Shown: one piece after another, positions 27,889 through 36,313 of the stretch
How the letters are laid out: each line of letters starts with the position of its first letter
Position numbering within the stretch: the first letter of the stretch is position 1
Assembly (NCBI GenBank): GCA_020636915.1
Contig: JACJWV010000002.1
Span: 348,880 to 412,879 of the forward strand
Direction: 5' to 3'
Length of the DNA: 64,000 bases
From: Nocardioides sp.
Lineage (GTDB): Bacteria > Actinomycetota > Actinomycetes > Propionibacteriales > Nocardioidaceae
Made by a program: the position numbers and the translations under genes
The notes under the pieces: generated by a model
What the model saw: only the letters and a program-made list of their open reading frames with translations
The model's database searches: none
Told to the model about the DNA's origin: nothing

Positions 27889-28444
27889 GCGCCTCGAGGA
27901 CCCGCAGGTCCTCCTCGCTCCCGACCCGCCGCGCGGACGGCGGCGCCTCGACCAGCTCGACCGGGAACCGCCGCCGCAGGTCGGCGACCAGGGCCACCGG
28001 GTCGGTCGTGGGCGGCCCGTCCAGCGCGGCGACGACGTCGGCCGGCAGCACGACGGGCGACGCGATCGCCACCAGCCCCGCCCGGTCCACGGTCGAGCCC
28101 ACCAGGCCGTCCTCGACGACCTTGACGGTGTCGGTGACCGGGCGCACGCCCACCACCACGCAGGCGTGGGCGACCGCGTGCTCGAGGCACCCGGCGATGA
28201 AGTCCGGCGGGGTCATCGGGCACAGCGCGTCGTGGAGCACCAACGGCTCCCCCGCGGCCACGAGCGACGACCACGGGATCCCGGTGTCGACCGGCGTCAC
28301 GCCGGCCTCCCCCAGCGCCCAGGCCGCCGCGGCGACGAGCGCCTCCCCGTGCACCAGGGCGTAGGGCAGCGACCCCCGGTCCTCGTCGACCACGAGCCCG
28401 AGCGCCGGCAGGTCCGCTGCGACGTCGTACGAGTCGGTGGTCAT
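27875..28444 (-). CDS. Second, N-terminally degenerate IspD-like protein
   Basis: 189 residues, recognisable as an IspD relative from LHDALCPMTPPDFI (compare HDAARPLVPP), VRPVTDTVKVVEDGLVGSTVDRAGLV (intact arm) and a conserved EEDLRVLE C-terminus. The N-terminal CTP loop (AAGxGxRxG...K) is missing; the region reads LGLVVDEDRGSLPYALVHGEAL. It therefore cannot bind CTP in the usual way. It could be a regulatory or arm-donating partner of the neighbouring IspD. The ATG at 28444 is preferred; an in-frame GTG lies at 28498. Between carD and ispD. Confidence 0.75.
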   Translation of the reverse strand: MTTDSYDVAADLPALGLVVDEDRGSLPYALVHGEALVAAAAWALGEAGVTPVDTGIPWSSLVAAGEPLVLHDALCPMTPPDFIAGCLEHAVAHACVVVGVRPVTDTVKVVEDGLVGSTVDRAGLVAIASPVVLPADVVAALDGPPTTDPVALVADLRRRFPVELVEAPPSARRVGSEEDLRVLEALTSA

Positions 28445-28524
28445 GGCGACCACAACGTACGACGTCCCGCGGCGCCGGCGGAACCCGGCACCCGACACCC
28501 GACACCTGGCCCCGTACGTGCGAC

Positions 28525-28552
28525 GAGGCCCCCGGATCGATCCGGGGGCCTC
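28525..28552 (-). terminator. Hairpin terminator downstream of carD
   Basis: A perfect 28-bp palindrome (half GAGGCCCCCGGATC) lies 36 bp beyond the carD stop on the minus strand. No U-tract follows, so it would be an actinobacterial I-shaped terminator. It also lies upstream of the next minus-strand gene and would separate the two units. Confidence 0.7.
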
Positions 28553-28588
28553 GGCGTACGAAGCTCGAGCGAGCTCAGCGGATGGGCG

Positions 28589-29074
28589 TCAGGACGCGAG
28601 CACCTCGTCGAGGAGGGCCTCGGCCTTGTCCTCGTTGGTGTGCTCGGCCAGCGCCAGCTCGGAGACGAGGATCTGGCGGGCCTTGGCGAGCATCCGCTTC
28701 TCGCCGGCCGACAGGCCCCGGTCACGCTCACGGCGCCACAGGTCGCGCACGACCTCCGACACCTTCATCACGTCGCCGCTGTGCAGCTTCTCGAGGTTGG
28801 CCTTGTAGCGCCGCGACCAGTTCGTCGGCTCCTCGACGTGCGCCGCGCGCAGGACGTCGAACACCCGGTCCAGGCCCTCGCGGTCGACGACGTCACGGAC
28901 GCCGACGAGGTCGAGGTTGCAGGCCGGGACGCGGACCACCAGGTCCTGCTGGGCGACGATACGGAGTACGAGGTACTGCCGGTCCTCTCCCTTGATCGTC
29001 CGCATCTCGATGTCCTCGATGACCGCGGCCCCGTGATTCGGATAGACAACCGTCTCGCCGACAGTGAAAGTCAT
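28589..29074 (-). CDS. carD: CarD-family RNA polymerase-binding regulator
   Basis: 161 residues. An N-terminal Tudor-like RNA-polymerase interaction domain (FTVGETVVYPNHGAAVIEDIE) binds the beta subunit. A C-terminal helical DNA-binding domain has the promoter-fork Trp in EEPTNWSRRYKANLEKL. It stabilises open complexes at rRNA and housekeeping promoters and is essential in mycobacteria. GGAAGGGG precedes the start. In most actinobacteria it heads carD-ispD-ispF; here ispD and ispF lie on the opposite strand. Confidence 0.96.
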   Translation of the reverse strand: MTFTVGETVVYPNHGAAVIEDIEMRTIKGEDRQYLVLRIVAQQDLVVRVPACNLDLVGVRDVVDREGLDRVFDVLRAAHVEEPTNWSRRYKANLEKLHSGDVMKVSEVVRDLWRRERDRGLSAGEKRMLAKARQILVSELALAEHTNEDKAEALLDEVLAS

Positions 29075-29101
29075 ATGTCAGGTACCCCTTCCTAGGTGAA
29101 C

Positions 29102-29107
29102 ATTCTA
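29102..29107 (-). promoter_or_regulatory. Putative -10 box of carD
   Basis: TAGAAT on the minus strand, 27 bp upstream of the carD start, leaving a short leader with the GGAAGGGG ribosome-binding site. No good -35 is visible, which is common in actinobacteria. Confidence 0.4.
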
Positions 29108-29249
29108 ACACGTTCCTGAGAGGGCACCGTTCGCGTTTGCGCAGGTCAGGGGCACAATCCGGGCTTGACAGATGCCGGTCCGTGTGGTGGCGACCCTCCT
29201 GCGGGAGCGAATCCTCCCCTTCTGCGGCGATGTGACTGATACTGCGGAC

Positions 29250-30167
29250 ATGTCCCCGACACTGCGCCGCCGCAAGAGCGCCACCCCGGGGTCCGACGCG
29301 GCCCCGGCCGCGGCCACCGCGGTCGTCACCGAGCCGGCCACCGAACCCACCACCGAGCCGCCCGCCGAGCCCGCCGCCGAGCAGGCCGCCACCTCGGCCG
29401 AGCAGCGCGCAGAGCCCGAGCCCGCCGACCTCCCGCCGCCCGCCCGCGAGCGACGGCGCACGCTGGCCCACACCACGCCCGTGCTGCTCGTCCGCGCCGC
29501 CCACCCGCGGCAGGCGGTGCTCACCGCGGGCGGGCTCGCCGTGGCCGCCGCGCTGAGCGGCCGGCCCGGCCGCGAGGTGCTGCTGGTGCTCGGCACCGTC
29601 CTGGTGGGGCAGGCCGTCCTGGGCTGGCACAACGACCTCGTCGACCGCCGCCGCGACGCCACCCGGCTGCCCAGCGGCAAGCCGATCGCCGACGGGTACC
29701 TCGACCCGAGCACCGCCTGGTTCGCGCTGGTCTGCGGGGTGCTGCTCGTCGTGCCGCTGTCGGTGCAGAACGGCCTGACGGCCGGGGCGGCGTACCTCGC
29801 CTCGGTCGTCGTCGGCATGCTCGGCAACGTCGTCCTCCGCGGCGGCCTGCTGTCCTGGGTGCCGTGGGCGATCGCCTGGGGCCTCTACCCGTTCTTCCTC
29901 TCGTACGGCGGCTGGGGCGGCGCCACCGAGGGCAGCCCGCCCCAGTGGTCGGTGGTCGTGCTCGCCGCGCTGCTGGGTGTCGGCGTCCACGTGCTGTGCG
30001 CGCTGCCCGGGCTGGTCGCCGACCACGAGGACGGCATCCGGCACCTGCCCCTGCGCATCGCCCTGCGCACCGGCGCGACGCGCCTGCTGGTGCTCGCGCT
30101 GACCTGGGTGACCGCCGACGTCGTGGCGCTGCTGATCGTCGCCAACAGCGTCGGGCTCCGGCGCTGA
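29250..30167 (+). CDS. UbiA-family prenyltransferase-like membrane protein
   Basis: 305 residues. About 75 residues of Ala/Glu/Pro/Thr-rich cytosolic tail precede seven to nine membrane helices. The first Asp-rich motif is HNDLVDRRRDA (NDxxDxxxD), and the second is reduced to LVADHEDGIRHLP (DxxxD-like). UbiA enzymes move isoprenoid chains to aromatic or sugar acceptors. The acceptor here is unknown. Proximity to ispD/ispF may be coincidence. The ATG at 29250 is leaderless after GATACT (29238-29243). Confidence 0.82.
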   Translation: MSPTLRRRKSATPGSDAAPAAATAVVTEPATEPTTEPPAEPAAEQAATSAEQRAEPEPADLPPPARERRRTLAHTTPVLLVRAAHPRQAVLTAGGLAVAAALSGRPGREVLLVLGTVLVGQAVLGWHNDLVDRRRDATRLPSGKPIADGYLDPSTAWFALVCGVLLVVPLSVQNGLTAGAAYLASVVVGMLGNVVLRGGLLSWVPWAIAWGLYPFFLSYGGWGGATEGSPPQWSVVVLAALLGVGVHVLCALPGLVADHEDGIRHLPLRIALRTGATRLLVLALTWVTADVVALLIVANSVGLRR

Positions 30168-30314
30168 CCGGCAGACCCAGACCCAGACCCCACCCGAGCC
30201 GCCCCGAGCCGCCCCGAGGCGCCACCCGCCCACCGCCCCGAACCCCGGCGTGGCGGCCCGCCGCCGACCGCTAGGCTGTCGTCCGCACCGCCGTCGACCC
30301 GTGAAGGTCCCACC

Positions 30315-30857
30315 ATGCAGCTTCGCCTGTCCGCCCGCGTGCTCGCCGCCGCGGGAGCGATCGCGCTCGCCACCGTGCTCTCCTCGTGCGGCTTCGACTA
30401 CGCCACCGACCGGGTCTACACCCCCGCCGCCGGCGTGAACGACCGCGACGCGATGGTCGACGTCCTCGGCGCGGTGGTCATCTCGGCGCAGGACGGGTCG
30501 GGCACGTTCATCGCGTCGTTCGCCAACAACGACCAGGAGAAGTCGGCGACGGTCTCCTCCATCGCGGGCACCGGCGACGACAGCGACGTCAAGGCCACCG
30601 ACTTCTCGCCGATCGAGGTCCCCGCGGGCGGCCTGGTCAACCTCGCCACCGACGGCGGCGTGGAGCTGACCGGCGACCAGATCACCTCCGGCGCCTTCGT
30701 CGAGCTGTCCATCGGGTTCTCCGGCGGCGAGACCGTCGAGGTCGACGTACCGGTGCTGCCGCCGTGCCACGAGTACGAAGGCCTCGACAAGTCCGGCGAC
30801 GGCTCCTCGGCCGAGGAGAACTGCGCGGTCGAGTCGCCCGCCGCCGGCGAGCACTGA
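30315..30857 (+). CDS. Conserved actinobacterial lipoprotein
   Basis: 180 residues. The lipobox LSSC ends at residue 25, followed by a single beta-rich domain (VVISAQDGSGTFIASFANND, VEVDVPVLPP) and an acidic tail with two further Cys. No enzyme motif is seen. It resembles small copper-chaperone-like or adhesion-like lipoproteins in fold pattern only. A TAGGCT box at 30272-30277 gives a leader of about 37 nt carrying GAAGG. It lies 13 bp upstream of gpmA and may be cotranscribed. Confidence 0.78.
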   Translation: MQLRLSARVLAAAGAIALATVLSSCGFDYATDRVYTPAAGVNDRDAMVDVLGAVVISAQDGSGTFIASFANNDQEKSATVSSIAGTGDDSDVKATDFSPIEVPAGGLVNLATDGGVELTGDQITSGAFVELSIGFSGGETVEVDVPVLPPCHEYEGLDKSGDGSSAEENCAVESPAAGEH

Positions 30858-30870
30858 TCGGAGCGCCCCG

Positions 30871-31614
30871 ATGACCCACACGCTGGTCCTGCTCCGCCAC
30901 GGCGAGAGCGAGTGGAACGCCAAGAACCTCTTCACCGGATGGGTCGACGTCCCGCTCAACGACAAGGGTCGCGCCGAGGCCCTCCACGGCGGCGAGCTCA
31001 TCAAGGAGTCGGGCCTGCTGCCCGACGTCGTCCACACCTCGCTGCTGCGGCGCGCGATCAACACCGCCGCGATGGCCCTCGACGTCGCCGACCGCCACTG
31101 GATCCCGGTGCGCCGCTCGTGGCGCCTCAACGAGCGCCACTACGGCGACCTCCAGGGCAAGAACAAGAAGGAGACGCTCGAGCAGTACGGCGAGGAGCAG
31201 TTCATGCTCTGGCGCCGCTCGTTCGACGTCCCCCCGCCGCCGATCGCCGACGACAGCGAGTGGTCGCAGTCGGGCCTGCCGCAGTACGCCGACCTCGGCG
31301 AGGAGATGCCGCGCACCGAGTGCCTCGAGGACGTGATCGAGCGGTTCCTGCCGTACTGGGAGTCCTCGATCGTCCCCGACCTCCGCGCCGGCCGCACCAC
31401 GCTGGTCGCCGCGCACGGCAACAGCCTGCGCGCGCTGGTCAAGCACCTCGACGGCATCAGCGACGAGGACATCGCCGGCCTCAACATCCCCACCGGCATG
31501 CCCCTGGTCTACGAGCTCGACGACCGGATGCGGCCCACCCTCCCCGGCGGCCGCTACCTCGACCCCGAGGCCGCCGCGGCCGCTGCGGCCGCCGTCGCCA
31601 ACCAGGGTCGGTGA
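30871..31614 (+). CDS. gpmA: 2,3-bisphosphoglycerate-dependent phosphoglycerate mutase
   Basis: 247-residue glycolytic mutase interconverting 3- and 2-phosphoglycerate. The phosphohistidine motif is LLRHGESEWN at residues 6-15, followed by FTGWVDVPLNDKG, RRSWRLNERHYGDLQGKNK and the second catalytic His in VAAHGNSLRALVK. The length matches dPGM. An Ala-rich C-terminal tail (positions about 230-243) is extra. It converges on phoU with a family A hairpin between them. Confidence 0.97.
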   Translation: MTHTLVLLRHGESEWNAKNLFTGWVDVPLNDKGRAEALHGGELIKESGLLPDVVHTSLLRRAINTAAMALDVADRHWIPVRRSWRLNERHYGDLQGKNKKETLEQYGEEQFMLWRRSFDVPPPPIADDSEWSQSGLPQYADLGEEMPRTECLEDVIERFLPYWESSIVPDLRAGRTTLVAAHGNSLRALVKHLDGISDEDIAGLNIPTGMPLVYELDDRMRPTLPGGRYLDPEAAAAAAAAVANQGR

Positions 31615-31626
31615 GCGACGCGTCGT

Positions 31627-31695
31627 CGGGATAGTCCCTGACGTTTTCGTGGTCAGGACCGCGTGCCGACCACGAGAACGTCAGGGACTATCGCG
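31627..31695. repeat. Dispersed palindromic repeat family A, copy 2
   Basis: Left arm ATAGTCCCTGACGTTTTCGT and a right arm complementary to it with one change (GAGAACG for GAAAACG). It lies between the convergent gpmA and phoU genes, where it could end both transcripts. Confidence 0.88.
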
Positions 31696-31709
31696 GCGGC
31701 AGCGCAAGC

Positions 31710-32366
31710 TCAGACCTCGACCGAGTACGGCGTCTCGCCGGTGACCACGAAGACGACCCGGTTGGCGACCGAGACGGCGTGGTCGGCGATCCGCTCGTAG
31801 TAGCGGCCCAGCAGGGCCACGTCGATGGCCGCCTCGACACCGTGGCTCCAGTCGGCGGAGAGCATCTCGGCGAAGGTCGCGCGCCGCAGGTCGTCCATCT
31901 CCTCGTCCGCGTGCGCGAGGGCCTTGGCCTCGTCGATGTCGCGGTCGGCGATGACGAGCGACGTGCGGCGCACCATGTCTTCGGCGATCTCCGCCATCCT
32001 GACCAGGGTCGGGCGCATCGGCTCGGGGACCGCGATGTTCGGCACCCGCAGCCGCGCGATCTTCGCGACGTGCACCGACAGGTCGCCCATCCGCTCGAGG
32101 TCGCCGACCATCCGCAGCGCGGCGACCACCGTGCGCAGGTCGCTGGCGACGGGCTGCTGCAGCGAGAGGAGCATGAACCCGGAGTCCTCGATCAGCTCGC
32201 GCTTGTGGTCGATCTCGGCGTCACCGCTGATGACCCGCTCGGCGACGGAGGCGTCGCCGGTCAGCAGGGCCTCGGTCGCGAGCCGCACCGCGCCCTCGAC
32301 GTCCCCGCACAGGTCGGCGAGGTCGGCGAAGATGGCGTCGAGCTGTTCGTGGAAGGCCTGTCGCAT
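31710..32366 (-). CDS. phoU: Phosphate-signalling regulator PhoU
   Basis: 218 residues forming two three-helix PhoU repeats. Each carries the metal-binding ExxxDxxxD-type helix, for example RMVGDLERMGDLSVHVAKIA and ALLGRYYERIADHAVSVANR. It links the Pst phosphate transporter to the SenX3 kinase and dampens phosphate signalling. The ATG at 32366 follows TAGGCT (minus strand, 32379-32374) by 7 nt. Divergent from senX3, with a PHO box in the shared region. Confidence 0.95.
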   Translation of the reverse strand: MRQAFHEQLDAIFADLADLCGDVEGAVRLATEALLTGDASVAERVISGDAEIDHKRELIEDSGFMLLSLQQPVASDLRTVVAALRMVGDLERMGDLSVHVAKIARLRVPNIAVPEPMRPTLVRMAEIAEDMVRRTSLVIADRDIDEAKALAHADEEMDDLRRATFAEMLSADWSHGVEAAIDVALLGRYYERIADHAVSVANRVVFVVTGETPYSVEV

Positions 32367-32410
32367 GCCGGACAGCCTAGGACCGGCAGGTGGACGGCCG
32401 GGGCGCGGGC

Positions 32411-32427
32411 GTGAACGGGGGGTGAAC
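32411..32427. promoter_or_regulatory. PHO box between phoU and senX3
   Basis: GTGAACGGGGGGTGAAC contains two GTGAAC units exactly 11 bp apart, the spacing of RegX3/PhoP direct-repeat PHO boxes (GTTCACC on the other strand). It lies between the divergent phoU and senX3-regX3 genes, consistent with autoregulation under phosphate limitation. Confidence 0.7.
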
Positions 32428-32486
32428 ATCGCGAAGCCGAGGCTCTCCTGGCGAACTCGGGGTGAATGTCCTCGTACGATTCAAGC

Positions 32487-33644
32487 GTGGATGCGACGAC
32501 GCAGGCGTTCCTCGCCGCGCTCATCGGAGCGGTTGTCGCGGGCGGAGCCGTGCTCGCGTGGCACGTCAGCGACCGCCAGCAGCACCCCGTCCTGCCCGCA
32601 CCCGATCCGGCGGTGCCCGACGGCGTCGCCACCGTGCTGTCGGTCCTGCGCAGCAGCGCGGTCCTCGTCGACGACTCCGACGTCGTGCTCAAGGCCTCCG
32701 CGCCGGCGTACGCCATGGGCCTGGTGCGCGGCACCTCGCTGGTCTCCACCGACCTCGCCGACCTGGTCCACCAGGTACGCCGCGACGGCCAGATCCGCGA
32801 GACCGAGCTGCTCATGAGCAGGCCGTCGTCCCCGTCGCGCCACGTCACCGCGCGCGTCGCGCCGCTCGGCACCCGGCTGGTGCTCGCGCTCGTGGAGGAC
32901 CGCACCCGCGAGCGTCGCGTCGAGGCGGTACGCCGCGACTTCGTCGCCAACGTCAGCCACGAGCTCAAGACGCCGGTCGGCGCCATCCGGCTGCTGGCCG
33001 AGGCGGTGCACGACGCGGCGTACGACCCGGAGGCGGTCAAGCGCTTCTCCGACCGGATGCTCACCGAGAGCGACCGGCTCTCGCGGCTGGTGCAGCAGGT
33101 CATCGAGCTCTCGCGGCTGCAGGGCGACGAGCCCCTCGACCAGCCGGTGCCGGTCGACATCGACGAGGTCGTCAAGATCGCCGTCGACACCAGCGCGATC
33201 GACGCCGACGCGAAGCGGATCTCGGTCGTCACCGGGGGCACCCCGCACCTCGAGGTCATCGGCAACGAGGAGCAGGTGATGGCGGCCGTCGCCAACCTGG
33301 TCGCCAACGCGGTCTCCTACTCCGACTGCGACGCGACCGTGCTGATCTCGACCAAGGCCGAGGGCGACATGGTCGAGATCTCGGTCGTCGACCAGGGGAT
33401 CGGCATCCCGGCCGGCGAGATCGAGCGCATCTTCGAGCGGTTCTACCGGGTCGACCCGGCCCGGCACCGCTCCACCGGTGGCACCGGCCTCGGCCTGTCC
33501 ATCGTCAAGCACGTGGCGGCCACGCACGGCGGGGACGTGCGGGTGTGGTCCGTCGAGGGGCAGGGGTCGACGTTCACGCTGACCCTGCCCCGCTACGTCT
33601 CGGCTCGAACAGCAGTGGCACGCAACCAGGAGGCAGGCCGGTGA
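32487..33644 (+). CDS. senX3: Phosphate-sensing histidine kinase SenX3
   Basis: 385 residues. One N-terminal membrane helix, a PAS-like domain (about residues 45-120), then the HisKA segment with the phosphorylated His in FVANVSHELKTPVGA, and the HATPase domain (N-box NLVANAVSYSD, DQGIGIP, GGTGLGLSIVKH). One membrane pass and an internal PAS match SenX3 rather than PhoR. GTG 32487 is chosen because TACGAT (32474-32479) ends 7 nt upstream; an ATG at 32466 would overlap that box. The stop overlaps the regX3 start (GTGA). Confidence 0.93.
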   Translation: MDATTQAFLAALIGAVVAGGAVLAWHVSDRQQHPVLPAPDPAVPDGVATVLSVLRSSAVLVDDSDVVLKASAPAYAMGLVRGTSLVSTDLADLVHQVRRDGQIRETELLMSRPSSPSRHVTARVAPLGTRLVLALVEDRTRERRVEAVRRDFVANVSHELKTPVGAIRLLAEAVHDAAYDPEAVKRFSDRMLTESDRLSRLVQQVIELSRLQGDEPLDQPVPVDIDEVVKIAVDTSAIDADAKRISVVTGGTPHLEVIGNEEQVMAAVANLVANAVSYSDCDATVLISTKAEGDMVEISVVDQGIGIPAGEIERIFERFYRVDPARHRSTGGTGLGLSIVKHVAATHGGDVRVWSVEGQGSTFTLTLPRYVSARTAVARNQEAGR

Positions 33645-34318
33645 CCCGCGTACTCGTCGTCGAGGACGAAGAGAGCTACAGCGACGCTCTCGCCTACATG
33701 CTGCGCAAGGAGGGCTACGAGGTCGCGATCGCCGCGGACGGCAACGCCGCGCTCACCGAGTTCGACCGCAACGGCGCCGACATCGTGCTGCTCGACCTGA
33801 TGCTCCCCGGGATCCCCGGAACCGAGGTGTGCCGGCAGATCCGGCAGACCTCGAGCGTCCCGGTGATCATGGTCAGCGCCAAGGACGACGAGGTCGACAA
33901 GGTCGTCGGGCTCGAGCTCGGCGCCGACGACTACGTCACCAAGCCCTACTCCCCCCGCGAGCTGGTGGCCCGGATCCGGGCGGTGCTCCGCCGGGGTCAC
34001 GAGCAGGACCTCGCCCCGGCCACCCTCGAGGCGGGGCCGGTGCGGATGGACGTCGAGCGCCACGTCGTGACGGTCGACGGCCAGCAGCAGAAGCTGCCTC
34101 TGAAGGAGTTCGAGCTGCTCGAGATGTTCCTGCGCAACCCCGGCCGGGTCCTCACCCGCGGCCAGCTCATCGACCGCGTGTGGGGCTCGGACTACGTCGG
34201 CGACACCAAGACCCTCGACGTCCACGTCAAGCGGCTGCGCGCCAAGATCGAGCCGGACCCGGGCGAGCCGAAGTACCTCGTCACCGTCCGCGGCCTGGGC
34301 TACAAGCTGGATCTCTGA
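33641..34318 (+). CDS. regX3: Phosphate response regulator RegX3
   Basis: 225-residue OmpR-type regulator. The receiver domain has VVEDEE acidic pocket, phospho-acceptor Asp in VLLDLMLPG near residue 52, and Lys in VTKPYSPREL. The winged-helix domain ends KTLDVHVKRLRAKIE and VRGLGYKLDL. Paired with SenX3 by a 4-bp overlap. The predicted target site is the PHO box at 32411. Confidence 0.95.
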   Translation: MTRVLVVEDEESYSDALAYMLRKEGYEVAIAADGNAALTEFDRNGADIVLLDLMLPGIPGTEVCRQIRQTSSVPVIMVSAKDDEVDKVVGLELGADDYVTKPYSPRELVARIRAVLRRGHEQDLAPATLEAGPVRMDVERHVVTVDGQQQKLPLKEFELLEMFLRNPGRVLTRGQLIDRVWGSDYVGDTKTLDVHVKRLRAKIEPDPGEPKYLVTVRGLGYKLDL

Positions 34319-34370
34319 GCCTCGCCGCCCGGGCCGGGTCCTGCCGGGCGCGCTGGGCCGGCCGGGCCAG

Positions 34371-34444
34371 CTGTAACGCCCTGTTACAGGCTGTACCCAC
34401 CCTGTTGCAGCACGGTGGGTACAAGCTGTAACACGGCGTTACAG
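34371..34444. repeat. Long nested hairpin (family H), bidirectional terminator candidate
   Basis: CTGTAACGCC at 34371 pairs with GGCGTTACAG at 34435-34444. Inside it CTGTTACAG pairs with CTGTAACA, and TGTACCCACC with GGTGGGTACA, leaving a short loop. The whole 74 bp folds as one stem between convergent regX3 and the secreted-protein gene. Confidence 0.8.
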
Positions 34445-34459
34445 CGAGCCGGCGCGGCC

Positions 34460-35617
34460 TCAGCAGACCTTCTGCGGAGCGCTCCAGCCCAGCGGGACGC
34501 ACTGCCGGGCCCGCGCAGGCTTTCCGTGCTCGCGGACCTTCCAGGAGTCGATGCGGGTGTTGTAGCCGGGGACGGACAGCGTCACGGTGAGCGTCCGGCC
34601 GGGGCGCACCTTGGCGGCGTCGGCGCCGAGGAGCTTCATCAGGTCGGTCGGCTTCTTCATGCTGGCGGGCGTCGTCTTCGGCGCGAAGCAGCCGCTGCCC
34701 ACGCACGACACGGTCACGGCGCCGTTGAAGTCGATGGTCTCGCCGTTCGCGACGGCGGCGGCCGGCAGCTCCTGCTGGGGGACCGCGCCGACCGTGAGAC
34801 CGGTCAGCCTCGCCGTACCCCGCTTGCCCACGGTCCACTTCGGCCGGACCTTGGTGGGCACGGTCGTGGCGAGCTGGTTCAGGCCCCACGGCGGGTTCGC
34901 GTTGACGATCCGTCCGTCGGCGCACGTGACGTCCACGTCGGGCCACTGCGACCCGGCGCCCGCGGCGGACAGCGTGTACTCGCCGGCCGGGACCTCGCTC
35001 CAGACGACGCCGCCGTCCTTGGAGGTCTCGGTGGCGGTCTTGTCCGGGATGACGTACTCGTTGAAGTAGGTCCGCTGCCCGGCCTCGGGGGTGATGTGCG
35101 CCTGGACCCCCGCGACGCCGTGGGCGCCCCAGTCGATGAACTGCTGGTAGGTCACCCCGCGCACCTGCTTGGTGCTCACCGTGCTGACCACGGCGCACTT
35201 GGCCGGGTAGCCGTCCTCGTTCGTCTCGATGCCCAGCACCGCCGCGAGCAGGTCGCGCACCTGCAGGGTGGGTGTCTGGAAGTTGACGTTGACCAGGTCC
35301 TGGCCGTCGGTGGTGAAGGTCTGCAGGTAGATCGTGCCGTAGCCGTCCTTGGTGATGTACGGCGTCACCTCGGCCTGGTCGGGCACCTCGAGGGAGTAGG
35401 TCCCGTCGTCGGCGACCGTCGTCGTCAGGCCGTCGTCCTCCAGGACGTGGATGGTCGCGCCTGCGAGCAACGTGTGGACGCGGTTGAACTCGTACGCCGT
35501 GCCGCTCATCGTCACCGTCCCCTCCTCGGCGACCGCGGACGTCGCGGCACCCGCGAGGGGGACGAGGGCGAGCCCGAGGGCTGCGGCGGCGAGCGAGGCG
35601 AGGGCGAGGCGGGGCAT
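34460..35617 (-). CDS. Secreted beta-rich protein of unknown function
   Basis: 385 residues. A signal peptide (1-28) is followed by carboxypeptidase-regulatory/Ig-like segments (GTAYEFNRVHTLLAGATIHVLEDDG, TVADDGTYSLEVPD). A middle region contains WGAHGVAGVQAHI and VPAGEYTLSAAG, and the C-terminus has a Cys pair (VSCVGSGCFAP). No catalytic motif is recognised. Such proteins are usually cell-wall-associated or released. ATG 35617 gives a standard Sec signal. Further upstream reading is antisense to the next genes. Confidence 0.75.
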   Translation of the reverse strand: MPRLALASLAAAALGLALVPLAGAATSAVAEEGTVTMSGTAYEFNRVHTLLAGATIHVLEDDGLTTTVADDGTYSLEVPDQAEVTPYITKDGYGTIYLQTFTTDGQDLVNVNFQTPTLQVRDLLAAVLGIETNEDGYPAKCAVVSTVSTKQVRGVTYQQFIDWGAHGVAGVQAHITPEAGQRTYFNEYVIPDKTATETSKDGGVVWSEVPAGEYTLSAAGAGSQWPDVDVTCADGRIVNANPPWGLNQLATTVPTKVRPKWTVGKRGTARLTGLTVGAVPQQELPAAAVANGETIDFNGAVTVSCVGSGCFAPKTTPASMKKPTDLMKLLGADAAKVRPGRTLTVTLSVPGYNTRIDSWKVREHGKPARARQCVPLGWSAPQKVC

Positions 35618-35670
35618 GGCGACCTTCCGGGGTTCTGGACGGGCAGCGTCCCGAGGCCGCGCCCGGGACC

Positions 35671-36243
35671 CTACCGGAGCCGGAGGACCTCCGCGTCCGA
35701 ACCGGGCGGAAGGGGTGCGCCGGTCAGCTCCTCGAGGACCCGGCGGGTGTGCGCGACGGCCGCCGCGGGCGGGGTGCCGCCGGCGTCGAGCAGGTGGATC
35801 GTCGCCTCGACGAGCAGGGTCGAGACGAAGTCCGGGACGGTCAGCACGTGCCCCTGCGTCGCCACCCGACCCGCCGGGTCGGCGCGGCGGGCGGCGTGCG
35901 CGGCGGCCCGGGACGTGACCGTCCACTGCCGCACCAGGCCGGCCGGGCCGTCGTACGCATCGGCGGCGGCGACCACGAACCGCACGTGCGCGCCGCCGTC
36001 CGGGTCCCCCTCCGCGGTCGGGCGGAAGGGGCGCCAGTAGGTGACCTCGTCGACGTCGGGCTCGCCGGTCGCCGGGGTCGCGAAGGTCACGAGCGCGCGC
36101 TGGGCGTCGAGGAGCTGGTGGAACAGCAGCTGCCGGACGTTCCACGCCTCCGCGCGCGTGGGGCGCTCGAGCCCGTCCGGCGCCAACGCCCTCACGTGGG
36201 CGGTGAACGCCTCGTACGTCTCCTCGAGCAGCTCCGGCACCAT
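35671..36243 (-). CDS. Mycothiol-dependent maleylpyruvate isomerase-like (DinB fold) protein
   Basis: 190 residues in the four-helix DinB/MDMPI family. AWNVRQLLFHQLLDAQRALV carries the first metal His and VEATIHLLDAGG another. Members use mycothiol as cofactor or thiol acceptor, fitting a genome with mshA. The specific reaction is not known. The start is uncertain: ATG 36243 (used here) or GTG 36261. A short C-terminus ends 54 bp before the secreted-protein start. Confidence 0.75.
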   Translation of the reverse strand: MVPELLEETYEAFTAHVRALAPDGLERPTRAEAWNVRQLLFHQLLDAQRALVTFATPATGEPDVDEVTYWRPFRPTAEGDPDGGAHVRFVVAAADAYDGPAGLVRQWTVTSRAAAHAARRADPAGRVATQGHVLTVPDFVSTLLVEATIHLLDAGGTPPAAAVAHTRRVLEELTGAPLPPGSDAEVLRLR

Positions 36244-36313
36244 GGCAGGAGATCGTGCCACGACGTCCGAATTCCGCGTGTCCGTCGTCGGTGGTCGTCC
36301 CTACGCTGAGCGA

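Noticed and set aside
28525..28552. Operator palindrome for carD
   Set aside because: It lies downstream of the carD stop and upstream of no start at operator distance, so a terminator is the simpler reading.
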